From Sparassis latifolia (lineage: Eukaryota > Basidiomycota > Agaricomycetes > Polyporales > Sparassidaceae): a DNA stretch of 64,000 bases. The stretch is from contig CM031560.1 of the NCBI GenBank assembly GCA_018466975.1, positions 496,001 to 560,000 on the forward strand, in the 5' to 3' direction. The first letter of the stretch is position 1; every line of letters starts with the position of its first letter. The position numbers and the translations under genes were made by a program. Shown here one piece after another: positions 23,948 to 34,105 of this stretch. The notes below the pieces were generated by a model. That model was not told the origin of the DNA. It searched no databases and worked only from the letters and a program-made list of their open reading frames with translations.

Positions 23948-24350
23948 GGTGGAGAGGCCTGATCCAAAATTCCGAAAATCAGCCCCAAACATCCGGAGAA
24001 ATTTTGTGATTTTTTGGCCCATACTTCCGGACGAGATCAGACCTTCGTCCAATTTTTGGGTTCCTGTCCGGGTACCGCATCAGGCTTTTCGGCCACCGAC
24101 GGCCTATATAAGGCAGGTATGGGCGCTTCTGAGAGGCGGCGGCTCCGCCGCCGGCTCGAGGTCGGCGCTTGTCAGCTTCCGGGGCGTGGATGGCCGGCTG
24201 AGGATCAGGCCTTCGCCGAAACTGACAGGAACTGCCGGACATGAGATCACCTCCGGAGGCCTTCAGGGCCCTCCGACGTCCGGATGAGATCAGGCCTAAG
24301 GCCTCAAAAATCCCAAATTTCGTCCGGATAAGTCATCAGGCCTCTCCACC
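23948..24350. mobile_element. MITE, 403 bp, TA target duplication
   Basis: Non-coding element with 16-bp perfect terminal inverted repeats (GGTGGAGAGGCCTGAT at 23948-23963; its inverse at 24335-24350), flanked by TA at 23946-23947 and 24351-24352. The interior has several copies in both orientations of a short TCCGGACG / CTGATCTC type motif. The TA on the right is also the left flank of the next transposon. Confidence 0.8.
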
Positions 24351-24352
24351 TA

Positions 24353-24383
24353 AGATAGACCCAGTTCAAACCCGACCACTATC
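24353..24383 (+). repeat. Left 31-bp terminal inverted repeat of the TIR transposon
   Basis: Perfect inverse match to 29478-29508. It directly follows the TA that is shared with the neighbouring MITE. Confidence 0.92.
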
Positions 24384-26517
24384 ACGTGACCCATTTTGTC
24401 ACGCTTACATTCTTTTGGCGGACGAGAAGGAAAGAATTTCTTATTTCTCAAGCATCATCACCTTCAAGGTAAAAGTAGGACCACAATCTTATTAAGAATA
24501 TTTTGCTTCAAATAATTGTGGTCTCCGACTTTTGAGAAATCTCACACACTGAGAGAAATAAGATAAAATTTTACAATATGGACATGTTAAGTAATTACCA
24601 CATTTCTTGCCTGTGGCGACACGATCCTTCTCCACTTTCATGGCGAAATGAAAGCTCGCGCACCGGCACTCTATTGCAAACCTCGGGAACCATGCAAAAA
24701 AAAGAGTGTGCCGAAGACAGGATAGTGAAAAGGAAAACAAAGAAAATGTGAGTAAGTTAGTGCAATCTAGGCTTACAATACTCACCATTACTACAGGAAC
24801 CACCTTCCGAACTTCTCGCCCAGACCGCAGATAGTTGCGGGGATACATCACCTGCAGATAAGCAGTGCACGACATCACACAGTGCCAGCGCCAGGGCAAT
24901 ACCACCGAGCACCGGCACTGGCATGCATGGGCCACTTGCATTGGAACTCTCTGGCCACGAAGGTGTTGTGGAACAATATCAGATTCAAAATGCAGAGGAC
25001 ACTATGACTGTACCTGATAATGCCAGTGCATTCCCTACATCCAAATCACATCCCTACATACCTCCACCCACCATTGAAGATGCAAATTCTGCTTTAAGCG
25101 ACATACTGGCATTGCTCCGGCCATGGCGGAAAAATGGAAAGGGAACAAAGCCATTTGATGGTGATGATTTCCTTCATCGGCGCATGGAGCAGATGAGAAT
25201 GTTGCTGTGGTTCTATGTCAGTGGAGAGCCACCAGCCTGGATTGATGCATCATTCAAAGTTGCATATGCATACCAGAAAGGTGACTTCATTGCAAAGGCT
25301 TTGCGCACGTGGACACGATCATTCTTGGCTGACCGGCATAACCTTCCAACCAATCGATATGGGAAATGGAACAACTCAATGCTACAGAAGGGGGACCTAG
25401 CATCAGCAATCAGAAGACACCTGCAAAGTATTGGCAAATATGTTCGTGCTATGGATGTTATGGAGTTTGTTAACAGTGCGGAGACACAGAGTGAATTTGG
25501 ACTCACAAAAGGTATTTGTCTCTCAACAGCCCAAATGTGGATGCATGCAATGGATTACCGCTGGCGCAAGACCCCACATGGACAATTTGTTGATGGACAC
25601 GAGCGTGCAAACATTGTCAATTACCGGCAGGAAATATTTCTGCCATTAATAGCTGAGCTGGAATATAACGCACGTCGTTGGAGCCGAGATGGTCTTGAGG
25701 ACATTGATCAGAACGAACCTCAACCTCGTAATTGCCATATGGTGTTTTGGTGGCATGATGAGTCAGTCTTCTATGCAAATGATCATCGCTCAGTGCGTTG
25801 GGTGCACGAAACTGAAACCGCAGTGCCGCAGGCAAAGGGAGAAGGTGCATCAATCATGGCAGCAGACTTTGTCTTGGCAGACTATGGCTGGGGGTGCTCT
25901 AAAGATGGGACCAGATCAACCCGAATACTTTTCAAACCGGGAAAGAATAGAGAAGGCTACTTCACCAATGAACGTATCCTCGAGCACTGTACAATGTTGA
26001 TGGACATAGCATCAAGAGACTATCCAGATGATGACCATGGTATAATACTCGACAATGCACCAACTCACCTGAAACGCGCTGACGATGCACTTTCCGCTCG
26101 CAAAATGCCCAAATTCCCACCAAAACCTGGTGCTCCAAACTTTGGTGTTATGACAAATGTTATTGGCAAGAATGGCAAACCTGTATATGGCACTGATGGG
26201 AAGATCCTCAAATGATGGATGCGAATGACAGAAGGAAAGTTTGCAGATGGCAGACCACAATCCTTGTACTTCCCACCTGGTCACGAGCGCGAGGGACTCT
26301 TCAAGGGTATGGCAAATATCTTGGAAGAACGTGGCTACAAGGGTGTTCAAAATTTGAGATATGAATGCCCCAGTTTCAAATGCCCCCCTGGACAGGAAAG
26401 ATGCTGCTGTAGAAGAATGCTGTACAACGAACAAGACTTTCGAGATGTCGAGACATTAGTGGAGACTCACTGCAAAGCTCGTGGTTTCCATGTGATCTTT
26501 CTCCCGAAATTTCACTG

Positions 26518-26766
26518 CATCAGGAAAAACCTCCCAGCGCAATTGTGAAGAATTGTATGATAATTGTGAATAATTCACAAGAATGAGAAAATTTGGAGTG
26601 CATTGTGAGGAAAGTCGCTCAATTTCTCAACTTCAATGACATCAAGAAAAACCTCCCAGCACAATTGTGAAGAAATGTATGATAAATGTGGATAATTCAC
26701 GAGAACGAGAAAATTTGGAGTGCATTGCGCACTGAGGAAAGTCGCTCGATTTCTTGACTTCAATGA
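26518..26766 (+). repeat. Tandem duplication of the nested element's left end
   Basis: Two imperfect units of about 122 and 127 bp (26518-26639, 26640-26766). Both begin CATCA(G/A)GAAAAACCTCCCA and end CTTCAATGA. The second unit has a few substitutions and a short insertion (GCGCACT near 26725). Confidence 0.87.
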
Positions 26767-27719
26767 TGATCTGATTTGAAAACCTCATAATTACATGTAA
26801 ATTGTATGGTAATCAGAAACTCTACTGGGGGGCTCTTGGAAAACAGTTCTTCTAGAACACTCTCAAAGAGAATTGTCAGCTGAACTACTGCTTACCATGA
26901 TCACACAGCAAAAGCAGAAACAGCAGGGTTCACCGGCTCGACACTCAGCAAAGATGGCTGTAAATGCAGTGCAGCCGGTTCGAAGCGATCCGAATGGTGT
27001 ATTAGATGTTGCCGATGCGTCCAACTGAGTGAGATGGGTAAGAACACGAGGCGGGCAAAAATGCGATACAGCAGATGCAAGGTGTACGAAGACACGAGGT
27101 GGGAGAGGTGGAGGAGGCAGGATGCAAGGGCGAGATGTAAGGCGAGATGTGGAGGCCGGACAGACGCAGTCAGCGATGCAGGTAAGGCGGGGGTATGCCG
27201 GGCGAGGTGGGGGATACGAGCTGCAAGATATCAAGAAGGGAGATATGTACAAAGTGCAGGATATGGGTAGAGGTGACCGGTGACAATACAATTTGCAAGG
27301 GTGAGGCACGCGTCGTCGCTCAGGAATTGCTAAAGTCCAACGGCACGTGATGACGTTGATTGGACCAAACAGGAGCAAGCACTGGTTCACTGCCGTCTTT
27401 TCTCTTCTTCATATTCACGGCTTTGTTGTGGGACCCGCAACACTTATTCTATGGTATGTGCTTTCTCTGTTACTCCTCACGGATGCATTTAACGAAGCTG
27501 ATATTGGCATGCAATGCTAGGCATAGTCTTGTGTAGCAGCATAAGGGTAACACTCGAGGTGTGTCGTTACGCTCTATGTGCCTCGCTGAAAGACTAACTC
27601 GGATACTAGTAAAATGAAAATATGGGGCTTCTATGGATGCTCCGACTCCGGCCCCCCTCAACACATCAAATTCAGTCGGACGCTGGAGTCGACCAGCACC
27701 ACATAAACCCCCGCAGCGG

Positions 27720-28110
27720 TTACCACCCTCTTGCATACAACGACCCCGAGCCGTCATCTGCAAACAGTCCGCACAGGCACATATGACTTCGAGGCCGTTG
27801 ACTATGACTACGCACAGCCGCCCCCTCGCTCCCCTCCTGGTCCATCAGATCGTGCACTGCTGAACAAGTACGGCAATTCCAGCGGGCTCGTCCCCTCTAT
27901 CGTTTCTGCCGGCACAGACGATGCGCGGAGAAGGGGCGGCTGGCTCAGGAGGTCCACGGCTGTGATTTTCGCTGAGCTTTTATGTCGAGAGGTTTGGGCT
28001 CATACCGCATGCGCCCACTGGTGTGATCGGAGGGGGCACCTCTAACGACGTTGTCTTTGCGAACGTGACTGCGAAACCCTCATGGCCTCTTAGGATACGG
28101 GATAGTATGC
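27720..28110 (+). pseudogene. Captured fragment of a Bsd2/NDFIP-like (DUF2370) membrane protein gene
   Basis: Three frame-shifted blocks resemble the N-terminal half of fungal Bsd2-type proteins, which act in vacuolar/ubiquitin-dependent sorting of metal transporters. They are YHPLAYNDPEPSSANSPHRH (27721-27780), then DYDYAQPPPRSPPGPSDRAL (from about 27790), then PTGVIGGGTSNDVVFANVTA (about 28015-28075). At least two frame changes separate them. The PPxY and transmembrane parts of a complete protein are absent. It lies wholly inside the nested TIR element, so it is best read as transduplicated cargo. Family assignment is by eye and moderate. Confidence 0.5.
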
Positions 28111-28955
28111 TGGCAATTTTTCTCCCTTGTTCACTGTACTGATGATCCCCGCCTCAAAGTAATCAACATGCCATTGGGAGTGTCCTGCCATTGTACGATC
28201 CCCTTTCCTTCCGTGCATACCAAATTCACCCTCTGTTCAATATTTTGTAGATTGTATTGAGGCATATTGAACACACTCAGGGTGATCCGCAGCAGCGTGG
28301 AAATGTCAACCAAGCCCCGCAGTACCAGTAAGTTTCTTTTACTCCGCACCATCACACGCTCAAATGCTCCAGGTAATGAGTACACTGCATGTGTGTCTGC
28401 GTCTCTCGGCATGCGGGTGCAGGGCCTGATCACGTTGGGCCGAGCCCGTCGCCTTCGATGTTACCTCCTCCATCCATGTCAAGCACTTGTTTCCTACACC
28501 CGGTGCGTCACACGAACTCATGTAACATGTTTTCTAACCCCTCTCTTCGATCTTTTCGGTGCATAACATCCGCCCCCATTGTTGTGCTTCCTGTTAAGTA
28601 CTCATGCAGGGCTATCCAGGGCAGTATGCAAGTGACCTGATGATGACTTACATATCTCTTTGAGAATTGTACTTCATACCGTCTAATAACAAGTTCGTTT
28701 TCCTACTGTATTGTTGAGTAAATGAGGCCTGATTCATTGCCACAACATGTATAATAGCAAGAATTGAAGAGAAAACCCTGTAACAAATGTGTCTAATGTT
28801 GAGAAATGTTGAGAATTAAGGGTGAAATCGGCAGGGGCCGTCTATTTCATGTAATTCTCAACAATGTTGATAATCGCTGGAACGCGGAGAATCTCGACTA
28901 TTCCTGACAATTAATATATAATTCTGACCAATTTGCGCGGGAGGTTTTCCCTGAT
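28111..28955. other. Right part of the nested element, no gene recognised
   Basis: Non-coding or unrecognised. Around 28260-28330 a Gln/Pro-rich phrase (GDPQQRGNVNQAPQYQ) could be an exon scrap of another host gene. Near 28790-28880 short GTTGAGAA-type repeats occur in both orientations close to the element end. Confidence 0.35.
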
Positions 28956-29477
28956 GTGTGAGCTCAATCCTATCGAACCTTGCTGGGGATTTGCAAAACG
29001 TGTATACCGCCAGTTCCCGCCTTCAAAGTTGGAGGCCGATCTTGAGCGCAACGTGGTCAAGGCATTGGATGCAGTCCCACTCGAAAGCATGCGACGGTGC
29101 GTTCATCAATTCTGATGTGATGTGATGTGACTCAGATCACACACAGCTTCTACACTCGCGCACAACGCTTCATGGATGCTTATCGCAAAGGTTTGAATGG
29201 TAAGCAAGCTGCATGGGCGAGCAAGAAATATCGCGGCCATCGCATCCTCCCAGAGAGCATCCTCAAGGAACTTGAAGCTGCAAAGATATAACTTATATTC
29301 ATAGTTCAACTATCTTGTATACTTTCATTCTTGTGTATATTCACTATGTTTCTACCTCATACACTGAGAACGCTGACTCATTTTATGTCGACGCTCCTGC
29401 CGCTGTCGTGCGTTCAGTGCCTTTTCGGGACTTATCCAGGCGCTAAGTGGGTTGCACGTGAGGTGTCACAGTGTGAC

Positions 29478-29508
29478 GATAGTGGTCGGGTTTGAACTGG
29501 GTCTATCT
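29478..29508 (-). repeat. Right 31-bp terminal inverted repeat of the TIR transposon
   Basis: Perfect inverse match to 24353-24383, followed by TA at 29509-29510. Confidence 0.92.
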
Positions 29509-29757
29509 TATAGTCAGGGGGGCGGATGGAAGTCTTCAGTTCACGATAATACCTCAGAAGCTGGACACCTTGAATCTTACGAGCCTGGAGCTTGAAGGTG
29601 AAGCTGAGCACTGAATATTCAGGCTCTCTGTTTGAAGCTTGATGAGGACGAAACATGAAGCTCGAAGCCTCTAATTATGAAACACCACGGCAATTTGCTC
29701 AACGTTCAATCCGGCTCACTGATCCTGGATAGTCTGCTTGAATTAGCGGGGGTCACA

Positions 29758-30024
29758 CCGTAGTACACGCTTTCGGGAATTGCCGTTCGCTTCGAAGCGT
29801 CCTGACGCGTCCCATTGGCTGGTCACAACTCCGACACTCAGCTGTGGCGCGCTCGTTTTTGAGCTGGGGTGGGTCTTCCGTAGTGAATATCCTCTTGAAC
29901 TTGCTCGGAGCACTTTCTATGTGCATCTTGCAAATTTTGCATGGTAGTTAAAGTGAACGTGGGCAACGAACGAGCAAAATGCTTTCCGGGCTCGGCATCT
30001 TCCGGACGAAATCGTGTACTACGG
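29758..30024. mobile_element. Putative MITE, 267 bp
   Basis: 18-bp inverted repeats with one mismatch (CCGTAGTACACGCTTTCG at 29758-29775 against the inverse of 30007-30024). The interior is non-coding. I see no clear target duplication, so this is less certain than the MITE at 23.9 kb. Confidence 0.5.
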
Positions 30025-30827
30025 CTCAGGGGGCGCGTATTCAAGCAGACCTTTATAACCCGTCCTCCACCCACTCAATGAGGATTATATTGTAGTCTGC
30101 CTACGGGAGACTAGATCCTGGATGACTGCAGTGCCAAGCGTCATGATATTATGGACATCATGCATGCCACAAATGCGATGCCGATAACCTCTACGTAGTA
30201 AGTTACTTGTTTACATGCAGCCAACGTGCGCGATCTGCAGACCATTGCCGAAATTAATCTGCAGTGGGAGTCGGCGACTGGCACTCGCGTGATTCGTGGA
30301 CGACCGTGACGAGGTGGCGCTCTGCGCTCGGATGGCTCCACTACTGTGATCGGTTTGACAATATTTGTTTCCCGACGACGGCAAATTCGAAGCACTGTGT
30401 ACGGTTTGTTTACTGTTCATTCCATTGCGACCCAACCTGCAGATCCCAGGCATGGCGGAGGTTCTGTTATGCTTGACGACCAGGAGCTCGAACCTGAAGT
30501 GTACACCGGTTTCAGCAAGTACGAGAGGGTGCGGCATAATTATGTCACGAACCATCCTGAGGCGGTCTCTATACTGGGATGTAGACCTTGGACGTCCCGA
30601 ATGGGACCCACATCAATGGGAAATGTAGGTCCTGCGACCTTCGAATGGAGTGTTTTCGACCATGGAGCATGTTTACACCACGATTTTACCTATTTTCCTC
30701 ATCGTTTTACTTCACGGAGAGAGGGTCCTTTCCTTCACGGTCAGCCAATTGCCGAATCGTACCATAGCCGAGCGTACTACTCGTCTCTATCTATAAAAGC
30801 GTAGTACTTGTGTATCTATAAATATTG
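30025..30827. other. Intergenic stretch, no gene recognised
   Basis: Open frames are present on the plus strand (for example 30346-30804, 152 codons), but the predicted peptides resemble no family I know and have no domain-like pattern. It lies between mobile DNA and the 3' end of the queuosine-salvage gene. Confidence 0.45.
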
Positions 30828-32175
30828 CTAGTACCATAAACTCCTGGTCCGATGTATAGGAAGCATCTGATTAGTTTCTATTTTAGAAATACTTTCTTCG
30901 TCACTCTCAATCCTTTTCGCCAAGTTCCAAAGATAAAAATCAATCAAGACACTGTTGATATCTTGCAACAAACCTTCCCTCTTCTGATTTTTCTTTCCTC
31001 CACAAAGCATCACAATTTCTTCCTTCATTCTCTCCACTGCCATGATACTGGCTGCTCGAATACTGAGTTCGACTCTAGAACCAGATGCCAGCATTGTGTG
31101 TGCTTCCAGTAGCTTTTTGAGAGAAGGGGGGTAAGTCAGAATTTGCAGGTGATGCAGAATTTGCGGTAGACGATAGTCGGCAAACATTGTTAATTGATGA
31201 ATTGCAGACCCTTGGGGGAAAAGAGGGTGAGGGGAGGAAGAGCACGGATAGAAGGCCGCCCAAGTTTCCGCGACGAGAATCTGAGCGCGTTTCCAGATGC
31301 AGACTGGAGTGATGACTGTCAGCATACTAATTTATTCACTGAATGCCATGCATACTTTTGCGACCTTCGTAGACAAATTCATCTCTAAATGAAGGAAACG
31401 TCTCAGCTACCATCTGAACTAGCTGGAGTGCTGTGCCTCGTCCATCGTTCACGCGGTGAAATTCTTGATAGAACCCATAGAAAGATCCACTGAAATGCTA
31501 AGGGAAATCTGTCAGTTTGGACTGAACGGGCAGAAAATGGATTCGTTTACTGTGCATAGAATATTACCGACTTCTCGAAGAACTGCTATGCGTTCCTTGA
31601 GGAGAGGGATGCCTTCACTTGATTGCGATGCTGGCCTGAAGACATGCACGAGTAGCGAATCAGGGCACAAGATCTCCGACGAATAGAAGGCAGGGTCCGT
31701 GAGTGGGATACCTTCTTCCAAGGCTGACGCATACATGTTAACACCAGGACCGAGCACATAACATCAGCTGACCTCTGTCAACGGCAGCAACCAAAGACCA
31801 GTAGCCCGTGTGTACTACCCTCTCCTCTAAGGACCACCCTGCACGCCATTCCACACCATAGCGATCGGTCTGACCCTCCTTTTCCGACCAGAAACTGAAG
31901 TTGAGAGAGGATATGAGAAATAACCAGTCGAAGCACTCTCGTGTGGAAGGATCGTCGGGAGCGTATGGTTCATGCGGACAGAGGTGAAGCGGGTGCGTTC
32001 GCCACGATCGCGGTGTATATGATTCGAGCTGAATTCTCTCGTATATCTGGGCAAAGGATGAGCACCTACTACACCGCAAATTTGGTTATCAACTAACATA
32101 TTTTGCAGCCGCTTTGATACCAGTCTCGTTCAACCCGACAATATCTGAATGCTGGAGAGTCGTGAATGTTGGCAT
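30828..32175 (-). CDS. QNG1: Queuosine 5'-phosphate N-glycosylase / queuosine salvage protein (DUF2419)
   Basis: Releases queuine from queuosine nucleotides so that it can be re-inserted in tRNA. Minus-strand exons 32175-32098, 32046-31773, 31723-31551, 31497-31356, 31303-30828; 1,143 nt, 380 residues; introns 49-53 nt, GT-AG. Family blocks: TPRSWRTHPLHLCP; LISSLNFSFWSEKEGQ then DRYGVEWRAGW; VHTGYWSLVAAVDRALEEGI; DPAFYSSEILCPDSLL; PLLKERIAVLREVG; KRAQILVAETWAAF; LTMFADYRLPQILHHL; SIRAASIMAVERMKEEIV; SVLIDFYLWNLAKRIE; HRTRSLWY at the C-terminus. The donor of intron 3 was chosen (31550) because it keeps THFSGSFYGFYQEFHRVND in frame. The gene looks complete. Eukaryotes cannot make queuine, so this protein implies salvage from diet or microbes. 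Confidence 0.92.
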
Positions 32176-32929
32176 CGGACTGTCAGTGGATAAAGGACAC
32201 CTTCAACACAAATGCAGCGCTGTCTACCACTGGATTACGACCGAGAAACCGACCACCACTTTGATTGTCGTAACAGCCCGAAAATAGGTCATTGCCAGTC
32301 GTTGGCGAAGTCAAAATGGTCATAGTTCAAGAGCGCTTAGACGCGGCCAGCCGGCGACGCTCGAACAATAAATAAAGTTTTAGAGTACACGAGATTCAGA
32401 GATTTGTTGTGCCTAGACGCTCGTTATTGGAAAGTCTCCCGGCGGTTTGGCAACGAATTGTATCGAACTTCCAGCTGTAATTTTCATGGCTTACTCACCT
32501 TCCACAGGATCTGGGAGAGTAGTGCCAATGGATTACCACTCACCCGGCAGCACTGTAAGTGGGCAACCCTCTCCCCCCCCCAACCCCGAAGAGGGAAATT
32601 TTCCGCATAGCCGGGCATATTCTCCGGTCAAATTCCTGCCGCTTAACGCATTCGACCCAACACCTCCCTATAGATGGGAAACTGCCGACTTATACGAGTC
32701 CCAGTGCCGAGCGAGTGGTAACCCATACTACTATCGTTCCTGTGTGTAGTTGAGCTGCTCCGCGCCGAGTCGCTGCTGCACCTACTTCTACTCGATGCAA
32801 TACCGCGAACAAGTTGCGCACCGACTCGTTTGAGTACGTAAATATATTATTTTCCGTCGAGTGTTGAACAGGTCTCGTCAGTACCAAATCAAGATTGACC
32901 AGCATGTTTGAACAGTATATATCATTCGA
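32176..32929. other. Intergenic stretch with small Pro-rich open frame
   Basis: A plus-strand frame 32486-32749 (87 codons, MAYSPSTGSGRVVPMDYHS then PSPPPNPEEGNFP) starts with an ATG and is Pro/Ser-rich. It could be a small gene or chance. Nothing else is visible. Confidence 0.35.
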
Positions 32930-33682
32930 CTATTCTGTCGCCGTTGCCCGCTCGCCAGCCTTGCCAACATCGACGATGAGACACAAATGCATGTAGGTGT
33001 GCGCGGGACTGGCCTCGTTCCCATACACTGTGTAAGGGCTGTTGATGGAATTTGCCTTCGGAGCGTCCGTCACCCAATGCACCTCGATGTCTTTCTCTTC
33101 GTTCGCCTCTTCGACTGCACACAGCAACTTTCCATCGTGCCTCTCACGGATATAGTACCACAGCTGGTGATGCATGGTGATGTCCGACATATCGACGACT
33201 TCTGCGCAGAGCACCTGCACGTTCTTCTGCTCGTCGTCTGCGTTGCCGAAGAGAAGCTGGATGGTGGCGCGCAGGCGAAACTGCCTGCAGATCCTCAGGA
33301 GGATAGCGTTGCTTCCCTTCAAGTACCCCAAAAGATCTTTCAACAGGTCGATGCCCTCTTTCTTCAGCCACAAAGCCTTCTTCGTCTGAAGTGGATGCTT
33401 GTGGCGTAACCTAGCAAGCTGCAGAACAGGGAGGCATCGACAATTGGTCATATCAACAAATCTTGTCGCATCGCCGATGTGGGTCCACTTGCGTGGCCTC
33501 AAGCAATTCACCGAAGATAATAAGATTGATATTCCCAGAAGTCGGGATGCCTTGTCTGGAGGCGACAGCGTGGACGAGCCGCGATGATGGAACTTCGAAA
33601 GGCAGCTTTGCTTCCGGTAGCCCTCGTGCGGGGGCGAGGACTTCAAGTTCAGGTCTTCCTCTGAACAGGCAACTGCTCCCAA
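32930..33682 (-). pseudogene. Fe2OG oxygenase relic, copy 2 (C-terminal part only)
   Basis: Reads LRHKHPLQTKK, LLGYLKGSNAILLRICRQF, ATIQLLFGNADDEQKN, VVDMSDITMHHQLWYYIRER, DIEVHWVTDAP, NSINSPYTVYGNEASPAHTY and CLIVDVGKAGERATATE. This matches the C-terminal region of the Fe2OG copies at 1-1123 and 37.2-38.1 kb. The upstream part of the open frame does not resemble the catalytic core: no HVDT iron site and no EHEVLPV block are present. The C-terminal segment itself is undisturbed for about 190 residues and even keeps the stretch deleted in copy 1. It is either a 5'-truncated copy or a new chimaeric frame. Confidence 0.7.
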
Positions 33683-34105
33683 GCATGCTGTATTCCCTGG
33701 AATGTCAAAGCGTTAGTTCACTCTTAGCTTTCCTTGCACGACGGTGTAGTTTATCTCGAGCATCGGCCCCTCAAGCTATCGTGTTGAGTGCAAGCGCCTG
33801 ATGTTCCTGTGAGAAGACGTCGCATATTGTTACTTAATGGCATGGGCCCTGCAGATTTCAGCGGTGTGCCAACCGCCGGGTACTGCATTCGTTGAGGTGG
33901 AGTCTTCAATCTGATCTGGAGTGATGTCAGCGTTAGTTCTCAGCAGACAACTCGCTCTAGAGTCCAACGCCAGCCTGATTCATTCCATTGGGTTAGTGTA
34001 CGTACATGTGCATTCAGTAAGATGTGTCCGCCATTCAACAAACGGTATATGTCGAAACGTCCATGGAGCAACGAGAGAAACGGTGATCCAGCTATGATAT
34101 TCCAC
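33683..34105. other. Intergenic, 3' flank of the WD40 gene
   Basis: About 420 bases with no recognisable gene. The WD40 frame could continue past its stop at 34106 if a donor there (GTGAGTG at 34112) is used, but I cannot find a convincing next exon. Confidence 0.4.

Larger units (their letters stand above)
26518..28956. mobile_element. Nested TIR element, 2.4 kb, carrying host-gene fragment
   Basis: Inserted inside the transposase gene. Ends begin CATCAGG(A/G)AAAACCTCCC and are inverted at 28956; about 24 of the first 27 bases match, with single-base indels. TG at 26516-26517 and 28957-28958 is the apparent 2-bp target duplication: deleting element plus one TG rebuilds the transposase frame exactly. 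No transposase of its own is recognisable inside, so it is non-autonomous. Contents: a tandem repeat of its own end, a purine-rich stretch (27030-27290), a CACGTGATGACG-type promoter-like block near 27343, and a fragment of a Bsd2/NDFIP-like gene. Confidence 0.82.
24923..29291 (+). pseudogene. DDE transposase of the TIR transposon, interrupted
   Basis: Transposase of a type abundant in mushroom genomes. The first segment 24923-26215 (430 codons) has the first catalytic Asp region (FWWHDESVFYAND) and the second (IILDNAPTH). An in-frame TGA at 26213 ends it. The same frame continues at 26216 through KFADGRPQSLYFPPGH to GFHVIFLPKFHC at 26517, where a 2.4-kb element is inserted. The frame resumes at 28959 with ELNPIEPCWGFAKRVYR (third catalytic Glu), then a 50-nt intron 29097-29146, then FYTRAQRFMDAYRKG, to a stop at 29291. 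Removing the insertion restores the codon Cys across the junction. With a stop codon and an insertion the gene is dead here. Possible upstream exons between 24384 and 24922 were not identified. Confidence 0.87.
24353..29508. mobile_element. TA-flanked TIR DNA transposon (Tc1/mariner-like superfamily), 5.2 kb with nested insertion
   Basis: Bounded by perfect 31-bp terminal inverted repeats (24353-24383 and 29478-29508, outer end AGATAGACCCAG) and by TA on both sides (24351-24352, 29509-29510). It contains one plus-strand DDE transposase gene. Its length is inflated by a 2.4-kb element inserted in that gene; without it the transposon is about 2.7 kb. Confidence 0.88.

Noticed and set aside
30346..30804. 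152-codon plus-strand frame
   Set aside because: No domain-like pattern, no splice structure and no family resemblance; left as intergenic.
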